In this document: positions 1 through 10,816 of the stretch, one piece after another
Position numbering within the stretch: the stretch's first letter is position 1
Layout of the letters: the number at the start of each line of letters is the position of its first letter
Source of the DNA: Nannochloris sp. 'desiccata'
Lineage: Eukaryota; Chlorophyta; Trebouxiophyceae; Chlorellales; Chlorellaceae
Reading direction: 5' to 3'
Assembly: GCA_019044685.2 (NCBI GenBank)
Contig: JAGTXX020000015.1
Location: forward strand, 124,001 to 188,000
Length of the DNA stretch: 64,000 bases
Program-made: the position numbers and the translations under genes
Notes under the pieces: generated by a model
Database searches by the model: none
The model's input: only the letters and a program-made list of their open reading frames with translations
Told to the model about the DNA's origin: nothing

Positions 1-917
1 TAGACTGCTGCTGTTTCTTAGCCTTTCTTTTTGCTGCCTTGGTAGAAGCAGCAGTCGCAGCTGCAGAGTTGGAATCTTCTTTACCAGCTGTTTCCAGACC
101 TAATTCAGCCAACACGGCATCCAGGTCTTCTAATTCTTTCTTTTTAAGCTCCTCTTTTTCCTTCTTTGACAGCTGGACGGGAGCTGCAGGCTTGGCGGCC
201 ACTACCTCAGGGACCCTCTCAGTTGCAGATGGCTCTTCATCCTCCTCCTCTTCTTCTTCTTCCTCTTCTTCGTCGTCGCTTCTAGGAAGCTCAATACCGA
301 GCTCAGCTTCTATGTCGAGGTGAATATCCTCCTGAAGTAAAAGAATAAGAAAACAAAACAATACGGTGAGCAACAATGCAAAATGAACGACTGATCATAT
401 ATCTTAAAGATTTGAGAATTGGCGCTATAAAATACGAGTTTCATCAAAAGAGTTTTAATTTAATTCTTACGTGAATACCATCATCATCGCTCTCCTCTCC
501 ATCGTCTCCAGCATCGTCTCCTTGCAACTCCGCCACCATTCTTGCTTGGCTACGGCTATTACTGGTTCCCTTGGTGGTGGCCTGCAATGAAGATCGATGG
601 GTTGATGAGCATATGTAATCGGTGAAATGTAGTGTTGAAAAGAGTATAACAAGCGCATTGTCTCTTTCTAGTTCTATTCTTACCTGGTTCCAACCTTCTT
701 CGGCTGCTGCAGGATGATCATGAGCATTGGCATCCCACTCGTCTTCCGAGTCATCGGCCCAATTGCTTATTCCTCCAGTCGGTGCTGAGAAGATTGCTTT
801 CTCAAGCTCAGCATGCTTATCTACTCGCTCTTCTTCTGGGACATCTTCCTTGACAGCAGCAGGCTTTTTGCTAGATTTCTTTTTCTGAAGCGCCGCAAAG
901 ATGTTCTTTCCCGACAT
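1..917 (-). CDS. Acidic Lys/Glu-rich conserved-looking protein, C-terminus cut by window edge
   Basis: Three exons are visible: 917-684, 581-471 and 331 to beyond base 1. All junctions are GT-AG and phase 0, giving at least 225 residues. The start is the ATG at 917. The N-terminus begins MSGKNIFAALQKKK and has a tryptophan-containing acidic stretch (ISNWADDSEDEWD). The middle is a Glu/Asp run, followed by a charged helix with SKKEKEELKKKELEDLDA and a Lys-rich end. The layout suggests a nuclear or nucleolar protein, but I do not recognise the family and assign no function. The Glu run is encoded by a GAA/GAG repeat near 235-275, which gives a serine-rich artefact on the other strand. Confidence 0.75.
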
Positions 918-1303
918 ATTCGAATACTAAAGATACCGAAGAAAGTGATCTATCTTATAAATCGAGTCTATATTCCAATGCGCTGTATGTAGCCAAGGTG
1001 ATGATTTTTTGATGAAGTGGATGCCTACGCCTAATGCGGTGCCCACAAAGCTTTCCTGACCGTATTCCCCTCGCGTGATATTTGAAATGATTATATCAAT
1101 GCTGCATTATGATCAAACTGAGGTTCGATAGCTTGATAAACACGAATTGGCTATCATGTTGTTGCCAGCATGGGCAGCAGCAGCAAAATACAAATCCCCC
1201 CCACCCACCCACCCTTCATGGCATCTTGCCTCTCCTAATTACTTTTGATTTTCATGCTGTTACAAACTGGATGTAGTAATACTCACAAATATAAAGTTCA
1301 GTT
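918..1303. other. Intergenic: poly(A) signal and G-quadruplex-type tract
   Basis: No gene is seen. Read on the minus strand, a TGTAA lies at 1264-1260, about 40 bases after the stop of the upstream gene. A C-rich tract at 1196-1214 reads on the minus strand as three GGG blocks separated by single T's, followed by a run of seven G. The rest is promoter space for the minus-strand gene starting at 917. Confidence 0.55.
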
Positions 1304-2524
1304 TTACTGTATTTCAATATCTTCTTGCTGCTCCGCCTCTCCCGCCACTGACATCGCTGTATTACTTGTCCTCTCTGCCGCCCTCACTGCTTTTCTTAAT
1401 ACCGTCATCTCTTGTTCATTCAAAGGCTTCCACTCCCCTTCCCACATTCCATCCAACCCAATCCCCATAAATGAAACTCGATGCAGCTCCATAGTATCAT
1501 ATCCCAATGCGTGTAACATTCTTCTAATTTGTCGATTTCTGCCTTCCCGAAGTTCGATCAATAATCGGCGACCTCCCTCTCCATCGCGTTTCAACCTACA
1601 CGGCAGCGTCGGTGCTGTAAGTTCCTTTGCTACCCCACGATCGCGCTGTGCTACAGTGGTAATCACTACCCCCGATGCTAATTTCTGGCAGTCTTGGTCG
1701 GGAATCGGCCTGTCAGCGGTGACTCTATAAATCTTAGGATGCCCTTCCTTTGATCGTAGTGACGCGTTAGGCAGTCTCCCATCGGACGTTAATAAAATAA
1801 GACCCGTAGAGTCTTTATCTAGTCGACCTACAGTGAAGAGACGGACTCCTGGCGGTGGTCGAGGTAAAGCATCGAGGATGTTGCCTCGAATGCTGCGGTC
1901 GCAAGTACAGATGACACCACGTGGTTTCCAGTACTTGATGTAATAAAATCGATCTTCTAGCGGAAGTCTTCCACTCCCATCGTCTTCATATTCATTATCA
2001 CCAGCAGCAGGATTAGTAATCCCATTAGTGGTGTCCCTGCCGCCGCTGCTGCTGCCATTGGCGGGAGAGACTACTGAGTTGTTGCTAGATCCTGAAACAG
2101 CGTCTGTTGTTGCCGTTGTTGTTGTTGCGAGCTCTGCTGCCAGCATTTCCCATTGAACTTCCCTCCCATCTAAAGTGATGCGATCTCCTGGTTGAACACG
2201 TTGCCCCGAGACAGCAACGACACCATTCACCATGACCCGACCATCTTCTACATATCGATCAGCCTCTCGTCGACTAGCGAATTCACGGAAACATTTATTA
2301 ATACGAACAGTAGCCGTTGATTGTGGCTGTGTAGCGCCTTGTCCATATTGTAGAGATGTGAGGGGAGGGAGGTGTACTAGCTGCAGTCGCCGGCGGTGGT
2401 AGATTGGGAGATGAAGATGAAGATGATGGGAGCTTAATTGGAAAGGGAGCAGAGATGGCTGCCGGCGGTCCAGTCCCCTTAGGGTCGGCATAGAAAGTGC
2501 ATGCATCCTGTGTGTCCCTAGCAT
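1304..2524 (-). CDS. RsuA/RluB/RluE/RluF-family rRNA pseudouridine synthase, organellar
   Basis: This is a 406-residue intronless protein. An S4 RNA-binding domain lies at about residues 73-120 (RINKCFREFASRREADRYV, then MVNG). The pseudouridine synthase core follows at about 195-375. It has the family's catalytic motif GRLDKDSTGLILLTSDG, with the catalytic Asp near residue 236, and the C-terminal signature EGRNRQIRRM. The family isomerises one uridine of rRNA. The roughly 70-residue His/Leu/Arg-rich leader has few acidic residues, suggesting import into plastid or mitochondrion (inference). A Thr/Ser/Gly-rich insert of about 60 residues separates the two domains. I chose the ATG at 2524; an ATG at 2537 lies in another frame and would make an overlapping upstream ORF. 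Confidence 0.9.
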   Translation of the reverse strand: MLGTHRMHALSMPTLRGLDRRQPSLLPFQLSSHHLHLHLPIYHRRRLQLVHLPPLTSLQYGQGATQPQSTATVRINKCFREFASRREADRYVEDGRVMVNGVVAVSGQRVQPGDRITLDGREVQWEMLAAELATTTTATTDAVSGSSNNSVVSPANGSSSGGRDTTNGITNPAAGDNEYEDDGSGRLPLEDRFYYIKYWKPRGVICTCDRSIRGNILDALPRPPPGVRLFTVGRLDKDSTGLILLTSDGRLPNASLRSKEGHPKIYRVTADRPIPDQDCQKLASGVVITTVAQRDRGVAKELTAPTLPCRLKRDGEGGRRLLIELREGRNRQIRRMLHALGYDTMELHRVSFMGIGLDGMWEGEWKPLNEQEMTVLRKAVRAAERTSNTAMSVAGEAEQQEDIEIQ

Positions 2525-2948
2525 TGCGACGATACATTGCAAATGCGTATTAAATTTGTTTTCGGATTGAATAAATCAAATGTCGATATTTGGCAAGACT
2601 GCAATTGTTAGCATTGACCTAACAAATACGTTAAACAAGGTCCTGTTAATGCAGTATTTCAAATGCTAGCCTTTGAAAATGAGGCATGCAATTAAGCAAG
2701 GCGTCTCCTCATGTGATGGTGAGCGGCACTGTTTAGCTGCTAAAGGGCCTAAGCTGGTCCTCTTTCAGTCATTCAGATCTTACATTCGAGCTGAAACAAT
2801 GTCAGAAAACTGTACGTATATCAATATATCAAGAACGGAGAGAAACATAAACGGGACTTGGAAAAAGAACCAAAAAACGTAAAAAGAAACAAAAAAGAGC
2901 AGAAACGGGTAAAAACAAAAACAATTTATTTTTTTATTATTATTTCAA
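2525..2948. other. Intergenic between two minus-strand genes
   Basis: This is AT-rich sequence with no credible gene on either strand. It must hold the promoter of the pseudouridine synthase and the 3' end of the translocator message. A purine-rich AAAAAC/GAAAC stretch runs from about 2860 to 2920. Confidence 0.5.
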
Positions 2949-4337
2949 TTATGCTGCTGCTGCTTTTACCTCTTTCTTATCCCCAGAACGCTTTGCTTGC
3001 GAGTATAAGAACACGCCAGCTATAGCCAACGCTGTTCCAAAGGCGTTTTGCCCACTCACAGGTGTATTAAAGGCAATTACTGATGCAACAATTACCACTA
3101 TTCTCTTGACGCAGTTACCAACAGCATGCGTTACTGGCGTCACTCTCTGCAGAATCATATAAGAAATCTGCTGGTAGGCATGGAACGTAAGGCCTGCAAC
3201 AACTCCTTTGAACAATACCCCAGGAGGGAAAGCTTGGATCGCTGCAGGAGTGAGCTGAACCCCTTCCAAGACGACCGCCAAGGGAGCTAAAATAAAGAAC
3301 GACATGATTGTTAAGATACTAAACAAGTTAATATTGTCTAATCCAGCTTTTCCCTTGAGCATAAACTTCTTCGAAAGGACATTACGTGACTGGAAGGTAA
3401 TATTTGACCCTAAAGCCGCTATGAAACCAGTCCAGTTGAAGGAAAGTTCAGAGGTCGATGCCAACACGACACCTGCAACTATCGGCAATAAAGAAGCAAC
3501 CACAGGTAACGTAGGCTGTGAGCCCAAGAATAAAGAAGATAAGATTACACTGAACAGAGGTTCTGCAGCTTTTACTGTATGTGTAAAAGACGGGGCTACT
3601 GCTCGAAGAGAGACGTTTGTAAGGACATTGCCCAGGACGTGGATACAAGCCAAGGGGGAGATGGCTCTGAAAGCACCTGGTTCAATTTTGGGTCGTTTCA
3701 TGATGCCAGTAAGCCACATAAAGCAGGCGATAAGACTACCGATACCGAATTGGATGGCTGTGCATGTCATTGGGTAGGGGAAGGCTTTAAGAACTTGCTT
3801 ATTGTAACTGCACAAGAAAAAAACGGGGAGAGCGTTTTCAATTTTAATTGTTCAAGAGTTAATTAGGGATCGTTTCCTATGCCAGTTTGGTTCTAATTTC
3901 TACTTACATGTTGAAGTAGACGTTGGCTGCATACCAGACTGCAAATAAAAGTCCTAGCTTCAAGGTGGCCTGCCAGTCTTTCCCGCTCTCGTCGGCAGGT
4001 GCTGCAAAAAAGAATTATGCGAGAAAACGAACAATCAGCGAAAACGCGCAATTGAACTGGCATCATAATATCCATACACAATTGGAACACGTCTCAAAAA
4101 AGCCTACTTACCAGCAGCGGCGACTGCAGAGGCATTGCATAAAAGCGATCGTTTTCTTTCGGGCAACCTAATTGGAGAGATTTCTAGATGTTTCCGTGTA
4201 GCTATAGACGTAACAGACGTCCTCATTGCGCTATTTTTGGTAAGGCTCGTCGGCGGTGGCAACAGCCGACGTGATGGCCCCATCACGCATTTTGATGGGA
4301 GACCAGAGCCCGCCAACCTGACGACCGCTGGCGACAT
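2949..4337 (-). CDS. PPT: Plastid phosphoenolpyruvate/phosphate translocator (PPT)
   Basis: Three exons, 4337-4112, 4001-3908 and 3807-2949, join to 392 residues. About 75 N-terminal residues are Ser/Arg/Leu-rich and acid-poor, as expected for a chloroplast transit peptide. The mature part starts [20 protein letters not shown], with the Ile codon split by intron 2. It continues through the hydrophobic helices of the plastidic phosphate translocator (NST/TPT, drug/metabolite transporter) family. [20 protein letters not shown] and [15 protein letters not shown] match the PEP translocator class rather than the triose-phosphate class, which has a different stretch at FHAYQQ. The family exchanges cytosolic PEP for phosphate across the inner envelope, feeding the shikimate pathway and fatty acid synthesis. 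Substrate class is inferred from these motifs. Confidence 0.92.
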
Positions 4338-4810
4338 TTAAATTTATTTATATTTAATTTTCTCCAAAGAACCTATTAAGCAACTAACACAATTTTAATC
4401 TGCCAAAATGCACATACAATTGCCTCTATTATACCTGCCTCTTTCTTTTATACCCAGCCTCACCAACATCATTGGAAAAGATTTTCTAGTCGTATAGAAT
4501 GCCTAAAATGGCCCCTGAAACTGTGCTAAGCGCCGTTTTAGGCCGTGTAGGAGTCATTAATTTAGCTAAATCTATGCAGTTATCTACTAGGATGCTATTT
4601 TGTGTCACCGCCTTTCCGTCACTGCCAGTACTCCTGAGCGTCCTACGTTCTGCATGTGCGGCTTTAAGGTTTCAAATTGTGCACTATACAACAAAAAAGC
4701 ATTATGCAATAATAAACAGAAATGCACATGCTTATTTAATATTAAGAAAACTGCCATAGTACCCGCCTGAGCAACAACGCTCGGGCCCCTCTCTTCAAAC
4801 TCGAACTTAT
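4338..4810. other. Intergenic, nothing clear
   Basis: This lies between the translocator start and the stop of the next minus-strand gene. An 86-codon open frame on the plus strand from 4499 shows no recognisable domain and no splice partners, so I do not call it. Confidence 0.5.
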
Positions 4811-5285
4811 TCACTCTTCGTCAGCATAGCCCCTCCACAAGGACAACGCTGCAATGGCAGCTTGGCCAGCAGCACAAGTATAAGCTACATCTTTCTTTTG
4901 CAACCCATTTTCAGCGTTGTACAAGGTCTGTCCAGCAGAAATGGTCCACATGATACCATTGGTCTTGAGCAAGTTTTTGACGGTTTTGGGGGCAGGCTCG
5001 TCAGTGATGGCCACAGTCCAATTGGCAGCAGCGCAGGAAAGAAGACCGTGTCCAAACCACTGGGTTCCAACGGCGCTTCTGGGAGTTGAGGCCTCTAAAT
5101 AGGTATCCTGCAGCAAGTTCCACATGTGATCAAGTGCTAGGCAATGCAATGTTTTGTGGCAAGTAAGTCTGCATCGCAAACCTTACCTGGAAGTGGCTAG
5201 GAGCAGCCAAACTGTGAATTCCAAAGCCAGCAGCGGCTACTGAGCCAATCTTGAGTACTGTTCTGTCGTCGAGTTCAAATTTCAT
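4811..5285 (-). CDS. Small conserved-looking protein of unknown function, 131 aa
   Basis: Two exons, 5285-5187 and 5107-4811, splice in phase 0 to 131 residues. It starts MKFELDDRTVLKIGSVAAAG and carries several short hydrophobic Ala/Gly-rich segments (residues about 10-30, 55-70, 80-95, 105-122) separated by charged loops, so it is probably a small membrane protein with three or four helices. There is no cleavable targeting peptide that I can recognise. Notable conserved-looking points are a WFGHG motif and a C-terminal LWRGYADEE. It resembles short hypothetical proteins I associate with algae, but I cannot name a family. Confidence 0.8.
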
Positions 5286-5586
5286 CTTGAGATCGGCCTG
5301 CGATGTGAATCTGAAGAGATCTGGTGTTAATCGCTTGACGAAATTGGATAATTGTGCTTCTTCAAAGATTACTATGGAAATTATATAGGATCAAACCTTC
5401 ATTTAATTCGTTTTAAGCCGTCCAAAGCCTAAAACTGCAACCTCTGACTCAGCAACAGCTTGCAGCAATCTAAAATTTACACTTGGAAAAAGTTCAATTT
5501 AAAGAATCGACATTCCAACCAAAATACGAGAAAATTTCCGCTGCTAGAATACACGATACAGCTACTAGAATCGATGTATTTCAGCT
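5286..5586. other. Intergenic upstream of the 131-aa gene, downstream of NMD3
   Basis: This holds the promoter of the 131-residue gene and the NMD3 3' end. A TGTAA read on the minus strand near 5478 is about 110 bases after the NMD3 stop and may be its poly(A) signal. Nothing else is seen. Confidence 0.4.
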
Positions 5587-7425
5587 TTAATCCATCATAC
5601 TGTCATGACTATCATCATGGATGTGAGCACCGCCCGCACGACCACCTGCACCGCCATCTTCAATCTGCATGGCAGCCAAATCGTCCAACAGCTCTTCCAA
5701 TGGAACTTGAGGTACTTCATCACCATCGCTATCTTCACTAGCAGCCATACTAGCAGCTGCAGCAGCTGCTGCGGCAGCTGCCGCTGCCGCTGCCCCCGCA
5801 GCTGCAGCTTCAGGATTTCTATATAATGCGACCCGAGCACGCATATCTGGATCTTCTTCCAGCTCTTCCAAAAACCTCTCCATATCTTGTGCCTCGATAT
5901 CAGCTAAAGACACTCCACGACCACGATGATGCCCTCCACCGCCACCACCACTGGCACCTCCTTCATCATCTCCAGCATATTCAACATTCATTCTCTTCAG
6001 TTTCCAAGCCCTACTAGCCTCTCCCTTCGCCTTACGTCTGCGTCTTTTGTCTTCATAACTTTTTCTAACAAGAATCACATCAGGTAAGCTTAAACCCTTC
6101 TGTAGAGCAGCATCTAAATCACCGCCAACGAGATTTGCATTACCGACATCATACCCAACAGCATGGTCACCAGGGTGAAGTAAATGCCCTAAATGAGTCC
6201 TCGCGGTGTATGTTCTATCATTTGACCCAAAATCAGAGAGTTTCGCGACTGTGCATTCAGCTAAAGCCCATCTGCCGTTGTGATTGTACCCGCCAGGGCC
6301 CCGTGTTTCAATTTCTTCGATATCAAGAACAATATATTCAATCAACTGGCGAGCAGTCATTAAGGTAGTACATGGCTTATCGAAATAGTATTTCGCTTCA
6401 ATAGTAGCGCTACGGAGAGTTAACGGGTCTGTGAACGTTAATGCATTAGTCACACGGGTGCAGAGAACCAGTTGCGAGATACCTCCATGTGAAGCCGCTA
6501 CCTTGGGATGTAAACAGACCAAGTCATCTTTGCATACAGGAGCGACCTCTACAGAGAATGTATACTTGTAGTTGTAGTTTGATGTATGAACATCGTGGGA
6601 GACCAGTTGTTTATCGTGGCGGTAGCGCATCGGCACACAAGAATTCAGAAAATCTAAAAACTTAATTGCGTGAGCTCGAGAACTGAAATAAAAATCAATT
6701 CCTTCATGGATTTCTTTGACATTAACGCACGATTCGTCCAAATTGTGCTTGAGAATGAGCTGTTCCAGAAAGAAGAACGTACGTTTATGAAGCACATGCT
6801 GTCGAACTTGACAGCATGCAATCCACATGTTGGGATTAGCGTTTTGTCGGTTGCAAGTCGGACACATATGCCGTTCTACTACAAACTCCACGACGAAGCT
6901 TTGTTGTAAAATTGCACCATTTAAAACTTCACCTTGCACTGTAAGCTTTACTTTTAATCTCATAGAGTGAGGCTCTGTCCAAATAAACCCAGCATCTACT
7001 AATTTCACTTTCTGAAGACCTTTAATACGTTTTAAACAAAAAGTTAAGAGTTCTTTAGATTCCGGATCGGCTTGAACCCAATGTTTAGGTGGTTGTAGAT
7101 ACCGACCGCAAATTTTGCACCAGAGAATGGTCACTTGTTTTTGAATTCCTTCAGTGACGTCTACTTGAGAGCGGATGCAATTAACACACATGTTTGTGGG
7201 GTTTGGGGCGATGGAAATACCGCATAAACAACACAGACTGCATAAGGAGAACAACATATATGCAATGGGTTTTGATAATATACATGTATTTAGATACATA
7301 GCTAGTTAACTTTTTAAACTAAATTAATTTATTCAAACGACAGCGAAAACTTACACATGGCCAGCAGTCTGTTGCGGCTGGAAAGTCCCAGAGACGGGAA
7401 CAGCAGCATAGGCTGACTGATCCAT
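5587..7425 (-). CDS. NMD3: 60S ribosomal export adaptor NMD3
   Basis: Two exons, 7425-7355 and 7237-5587, join to 573 residues. The short first exon ends in a split Val codon, and exon 2 opens with LCCLCG, the start of the zinc-binding region. Cys pairs follow at CVNC, CKIC and CPTC. NMD3 binds the late 60S subunit and carries it through the nuclear pore via CRM1. A leucine-rich stretch near the C-terminus, LEELLDDLAAMQI, fits the nuclear export signal expected there. Just before it is a long polyalanine tract (coding bases about 5738-5815), and a Gly/His loop lies near residue 470. The family is unambiguous. A start inside the intron (7299) would give a hydrophobic, wrong N-terminus, so I chose the spliced start. 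Confidence 0.95.
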
Positions 7426-8111
7426 ACTAAAGGAAGCTATGGGACGGATTTAAACTGAGTAGAATGCCGTCGGAAGGCAAGGATTTCACAAAAGGTGGCA
7501 CTGAATCCAAACTGTGACAGAGAATTTCAGGGCCTGTCTCGCTGGATCTATATAGTTAATTGTTTACTTAAAACGAATATATAAGAATTGTATATGCATG
7601 CGTGTGTTTTCTCTGAAAATAACTTGTTTCAAGTGACCTTCTAAAGCCAATTTCTCATTGTTCTAACCAGGGTCAAGTCGAAATTCAGCCTGGCAGCTAT
7701 TCTATTTTAAGTCGTCGCTCTGAGCCTGAATAGCCCTCTTCTGAAATAGGTGCTCTAAGAGCTAGGTGCGTAGCTAGGGAAGGGATTAGTGTGACTGGGA
7801 GCGGGGCGCCGACAAGAATCAAGTTTGAAGACATGGAGAGCCAGCGAAATTTAGCAAGCTATGGGCGGCAGGAGGTCTATGCAGCGTCAAACGCGACTTT
7901 GATATAGATCTTTACTGATATGATTGGCAAACTGCGCATCGGCGTTTTCTAAAATAGCTTGGCTGACGAGCAGCAATTTAATTATTTCCATCAAAGCATC
8001 AAATTAGCTCGCGGCGAAAGGGACACGGCAGCATTATACCTTTAAAATGTTAAATTCATTCATCTGACTTTTCTTAGTTCTCTTCTGATTGTGCAGGGGG
8101 AGCAGAATACC
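7426..8111. promoter_or_regulatory. Divergent promoter region, NMD3 / RPL17
   Basis: This is 686 bases between two genes transcribed away from each other, both in ribosome production. A pyrimidine-rich CAG acceptor-like site at about 8090-8096, 15 bases before the RPL17 ATG, suggests a 5'UTR intron. A possible donor is the AG/GTGCGT near 7764, but this is not secure. No other gene is seen. Confidence 0.45.
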
Positions 8112-8675
8112 ATGGGTCGCTACAGTAAAGAGGCGGACGCCAGCAAGTCTGCTAAGGCTTGCGGCTCTGACCTTCGTGTGCACTTTAAGAACACTTCTGA
8201 AACCGCTGCTGCCATCCGTGGCAAGACTCTCGCCAAGGCCAAAGCTTATCTCGAGGCCGTTATCGATCACAAGCGCTGTGTGCCTTTCCTCCACTTCAAT
8301 GGAGGCGTTGGCCGCACTGCTCAGGCTAAGAACGAGGGCAACAAAATTGGACAGGGTCGCTGGCCCAAGAAGAGTTGCGAGTTCATCCTCGGCTTGTTAA
8401 ACAACGCTGAATCTAACGCTGAGGTCAAGGGCCTTGATGTTGACTCTCTTGTTGTTACCCACGTTCAGGTGAACCAAGCACAGCGTGGTCGCCGTAGGAC
8501 TTACCGTGCTCACGGTCGTATCAACGCATATATGTCCTCTCCTTGCCACATTGAGCTCATTGTGACTGAGAAGGGTGAGGCTGTGCAGGCTGAGGGCGAT
8601 GGCAGACCCAGAAAGCTCAGTAAGGTGCAGTTGGCAAGGAAGCTCCGTAGCGGAACTGCCAGCAAGAGTTCTTAG
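8112..8675 (+). CDS. RPL17: Cytosolic 60S ribosomal protein L17 (uL22)
   Basis: The coding sequence is intronless and encodes 187 residues. It starts [19 protein letters not shown] and contains the uL22 core: [17 protein letters not shown], a conserved [13 protein letters not shown] block, and [21 protein letters not shown] near the tunnel-lining loop. Length matches eukaryotic L17. The start is the ATG in GAATACCATGG at 8112; upstream codons in the same frame do not fit the family. Codons are strongly C-ending compared with neighbours, as expected for a highly expressed gene. A TGTAA poly(A) signal is at 8732. Confidence 0.97.
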   Translation: MGRYSKEADASKSAKACGSDLRVHFKNTSETAAAIRGKTLAKAKAYLEAVIDHKRCVPFLHFNGGVGRTAQAKNEGNKIGQGRWPKKSCEFILGLLNNAESNAEVKGLDVDSLVVTHVQVNQAQRGRRRTYRAHGRINAYMSSPCHIELIVTEKGEAVQAEGDGRPRKLSKVQLARKLRSGTASKSS

Positions 8676-9042
8676 AAAAAACTCGAGTTTTCTTGATTAA
8701 AAAATATATGTAGTAGGAATATACCGCACTCTGTAACATACGATAGAAAATGAATGAGGACGAATTGGTTCTTAAGATAGTGGGGGAGTCGCTCGGGGGG
8801 GTACTCAAAATTTGAGTGTTGAGTCACATTATTTTTCAATTGACCTGGCTAGCTTCTTCTTCGGTTCTCTGCAACCACCCGAGCAATATCATTTCTATTA
8901 ACTTATTTGTGTTAATCTTATATAGCTTCGGACAACTGAAACTGTCAAACCGTGTTTCTCTTCTGAATAAATTCAAACTTTGAATTCGCTTCGATCACGT
9001 CATCAACGCAAAAGGGCATATCACATTTGCCAGATTTGTTCT
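8676..9042. other. Intergenic, RPL17 3'UTR and RbcX promoter
   Basis: This holds the RPL17 3'UTR with its TGTAA signal and the upstream region of RbcX. It has a G8 run near 8790-8800. No other gene is seen. A TTG-initiated extension of RbcX into this region is not needed. Confidence 0.5.
8732..8736 (+). terminator. TGTAA poly(A) signal of RPL17
   Basis: TGTAA lies 57 bases after the stop, at the spacing expected of the green algal polyadenylation signal. The same pentamer appears after several other plus-strand genes here. Confidence 0.6.
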
Positions 9043-9944
9043 ATGAGCTCAACAATGACTTCTGTACATACTATGTCAACCCTAGCCCCAGCTACTGCTT
9101 ATCTTAAAAGCGGTGTCAGGCATCGATCTGGTGGCAGCATTGTAGCTCTCAATATGCCAGCACGCACAACCCGGCGTAGCCGAGGCCATTTAATAGTCCG
9201 TGCAAATGAGCTAAATAAATGGTGAGTGCCTGCACGTAAAACGGCTGCTCTTCTCGAACCGCCCGTAACCAATTTGAATTCATCCTTCTCACCCCACTTC
9301 CCAACGTCGCCTTTGACCTAACAAATAAATTTGTATTTCTAATAACAGGGCTGGCCGTTCATTTGATGATCAATGCGATCCCAATCCATTTGACGAGTAA
9401 GTTTATTCTATCCCGGCAACATCCTTTCTTCTTCTTCCCCTTGCCCAAGCTTCTCTTTTTTTTTCCGCTCGTTCCGCCACCTCATCCTTTTCCAATTTCA
9501 AATTACATTTTCTACAGAGAGACAGCAAAAGTTCTCTTACGTGTTATCACCGCCAGATCAGTCAAATTACTCCTTGTACAGCTTCAAGAACTTGATTTAT
9601 TCCAAGCTCAATGGTTTAACAATTACGCGGCCGAACACCCGCCCACAGAAGGGGACAAATTTATTTCAGAGCTTTTCAACGCAAAAGGCACCGTTGTGAC
9701 TGACCCCAACACCCAAACCAACCACAGTATCGACCCACAAAACTTGGCCCATCGATTACTCCAAATTAGGGATGACATGGCTAAAAAAGCCACTTTGGAT
9801 TTGCCGGCATTTACTGAACGGTGCAACACTCAGGTACTTCGTACTCATTTGGAGCGCAACACCTTCATTAGTGGTGGAGCTGATGCGAATGATGGGAAGT
9901 ATAAGGCAAGACGTGGGTACTTTAGACCACCGACTGGCAGATAA
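9043..9944 (+). CDS. RbcX: RbcX-like Rubisco assembly chaperone, plastid
   Basis: Three exons, 9043-9221, 9349-9396 and 9518-9944, join to 217 residues. Phases agree at both junctions. The first ~55 residues are Ser/Thr/Arg-rich, as for a transit peptide ending near the HLIVRAN motif. The core runs ETAKVLLRVITARSVKLLLV, QAQWFNNYAAEHPP and GDKFISELF. It ends RCNTQVLRTHLERNTF. This is the all-helical RbcX fold, whose dimer clamps the C-terminus of the Rubisco large subunit during assembly of the L8 core. Two eukaryotic subtypes exist; I cannot place this one securely. The 48-base second exon is unusually small. Confidence 0.88.
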
Positions 9945-10816
9945 TTAATTAAAGAAAATCCGGTGCGTTAGTTGATTCAACAACTTGAAAAAACTGCAAA
10001 AAAAAAAACCCTGCCCTGCCCGGTTAAAATAAAAACAAAAATCCTTTGGCTTCTTTTCTCTTCCCTTGTCTCTCCTCTTTCTCAGTTGATTCTTGATATT
10101 CTATTTCTTCACATCACTACTGAAGAAATCTGTGTAGAATTAATCGCGGTACTGATCCCTTTCCTTTACTTTCTACCATTATTAGACGAGCTTGAACTTT
10201 GTTTGACCGGGAGCGGGGGGGGGGGGGGAGTTGTTGTTGTTTTTATCTTGAAGAAAATAAAAGCGAATACGTGTCGATTGATCTAGTGTTTTACTTTGTG
10301 TTTATATTCCTATTCTTCTACTATGCTATTAACAAAACTCTGTGTTTTTTTCCCCCCTGAAGCCCTCGTCATTGTCCCTCCTTATCTTCTTCTTCTCCAC
10401 TGTTCTGTCTTCTCACCCTTTTCTTTCTTCCTTGCGGGGTTTCTATTCCTCTATTTTAAAAACCCTTCCCCTTGTACCACCACAAAGTAGGTCTTCTGTC
10501 TTGTATTTTTTTCCCTAACAAGACCTACCTATCTTCCGCCGAACCGACCCTCACAGACCGTGACGTCTGTCTGTGTATAAACTACTAGTTATACTATTGC
10601 ATAAGGCTGTAGAGAAAGAAGTACACTATAATTATAATACGTCTATACATTTCGTGTTGTTTGTACAACAGTGCTTTGTTTTTCCCATCCCACGCTGCTT
10701 CTCAGATTTGTAAAAAAATAAAATGGCATTCTGTGAGATAAACGAAAAACAAAAGTGGCTCATTGTTCTATGAGATAAATTAAAAAGTAAATCGGTTAAG
10801 AAAGGATAAATCTCGC
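9945..10816. other. Convergent intergenic with low-complexity tracts
   Basis: This is 870 bases between the RbcX stop and the PRMT5 stop. It holds pyrimidine-rich stretches, an A9 run near 10000, a G14 run at 10215-10228 and a T/C-rich stretch at 10330-10470. It is most simply two long 3'UTRs. I see no gene and no RNA gene. Confidence 0.5.
10215..10228 (+). repeat. G14 homopolymer
   Basis: An uninterrupted run of 14 G lies in the RbcX 3' region and is likely length-variable. Confidence 0.9.

Noticed and set aside
39..323. Serine-rich 94-codon plus-strand open frame
   Set aside because: It is the opposite strand of a GAA/GAG-encoded Glu run in the spliced minus-strand gene.
4499..4759. 86-codon plus-strand frame
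   Set aside because: No recognisable domain, no partner exons, AT-rich end.
7238..7299. NMD3 start at 7299
   Set aside because: This would read through the intron and give a hydrophobic N-terminus; splicing exon 7425-7355 to 7237 restores the conserved VLCCLCG.
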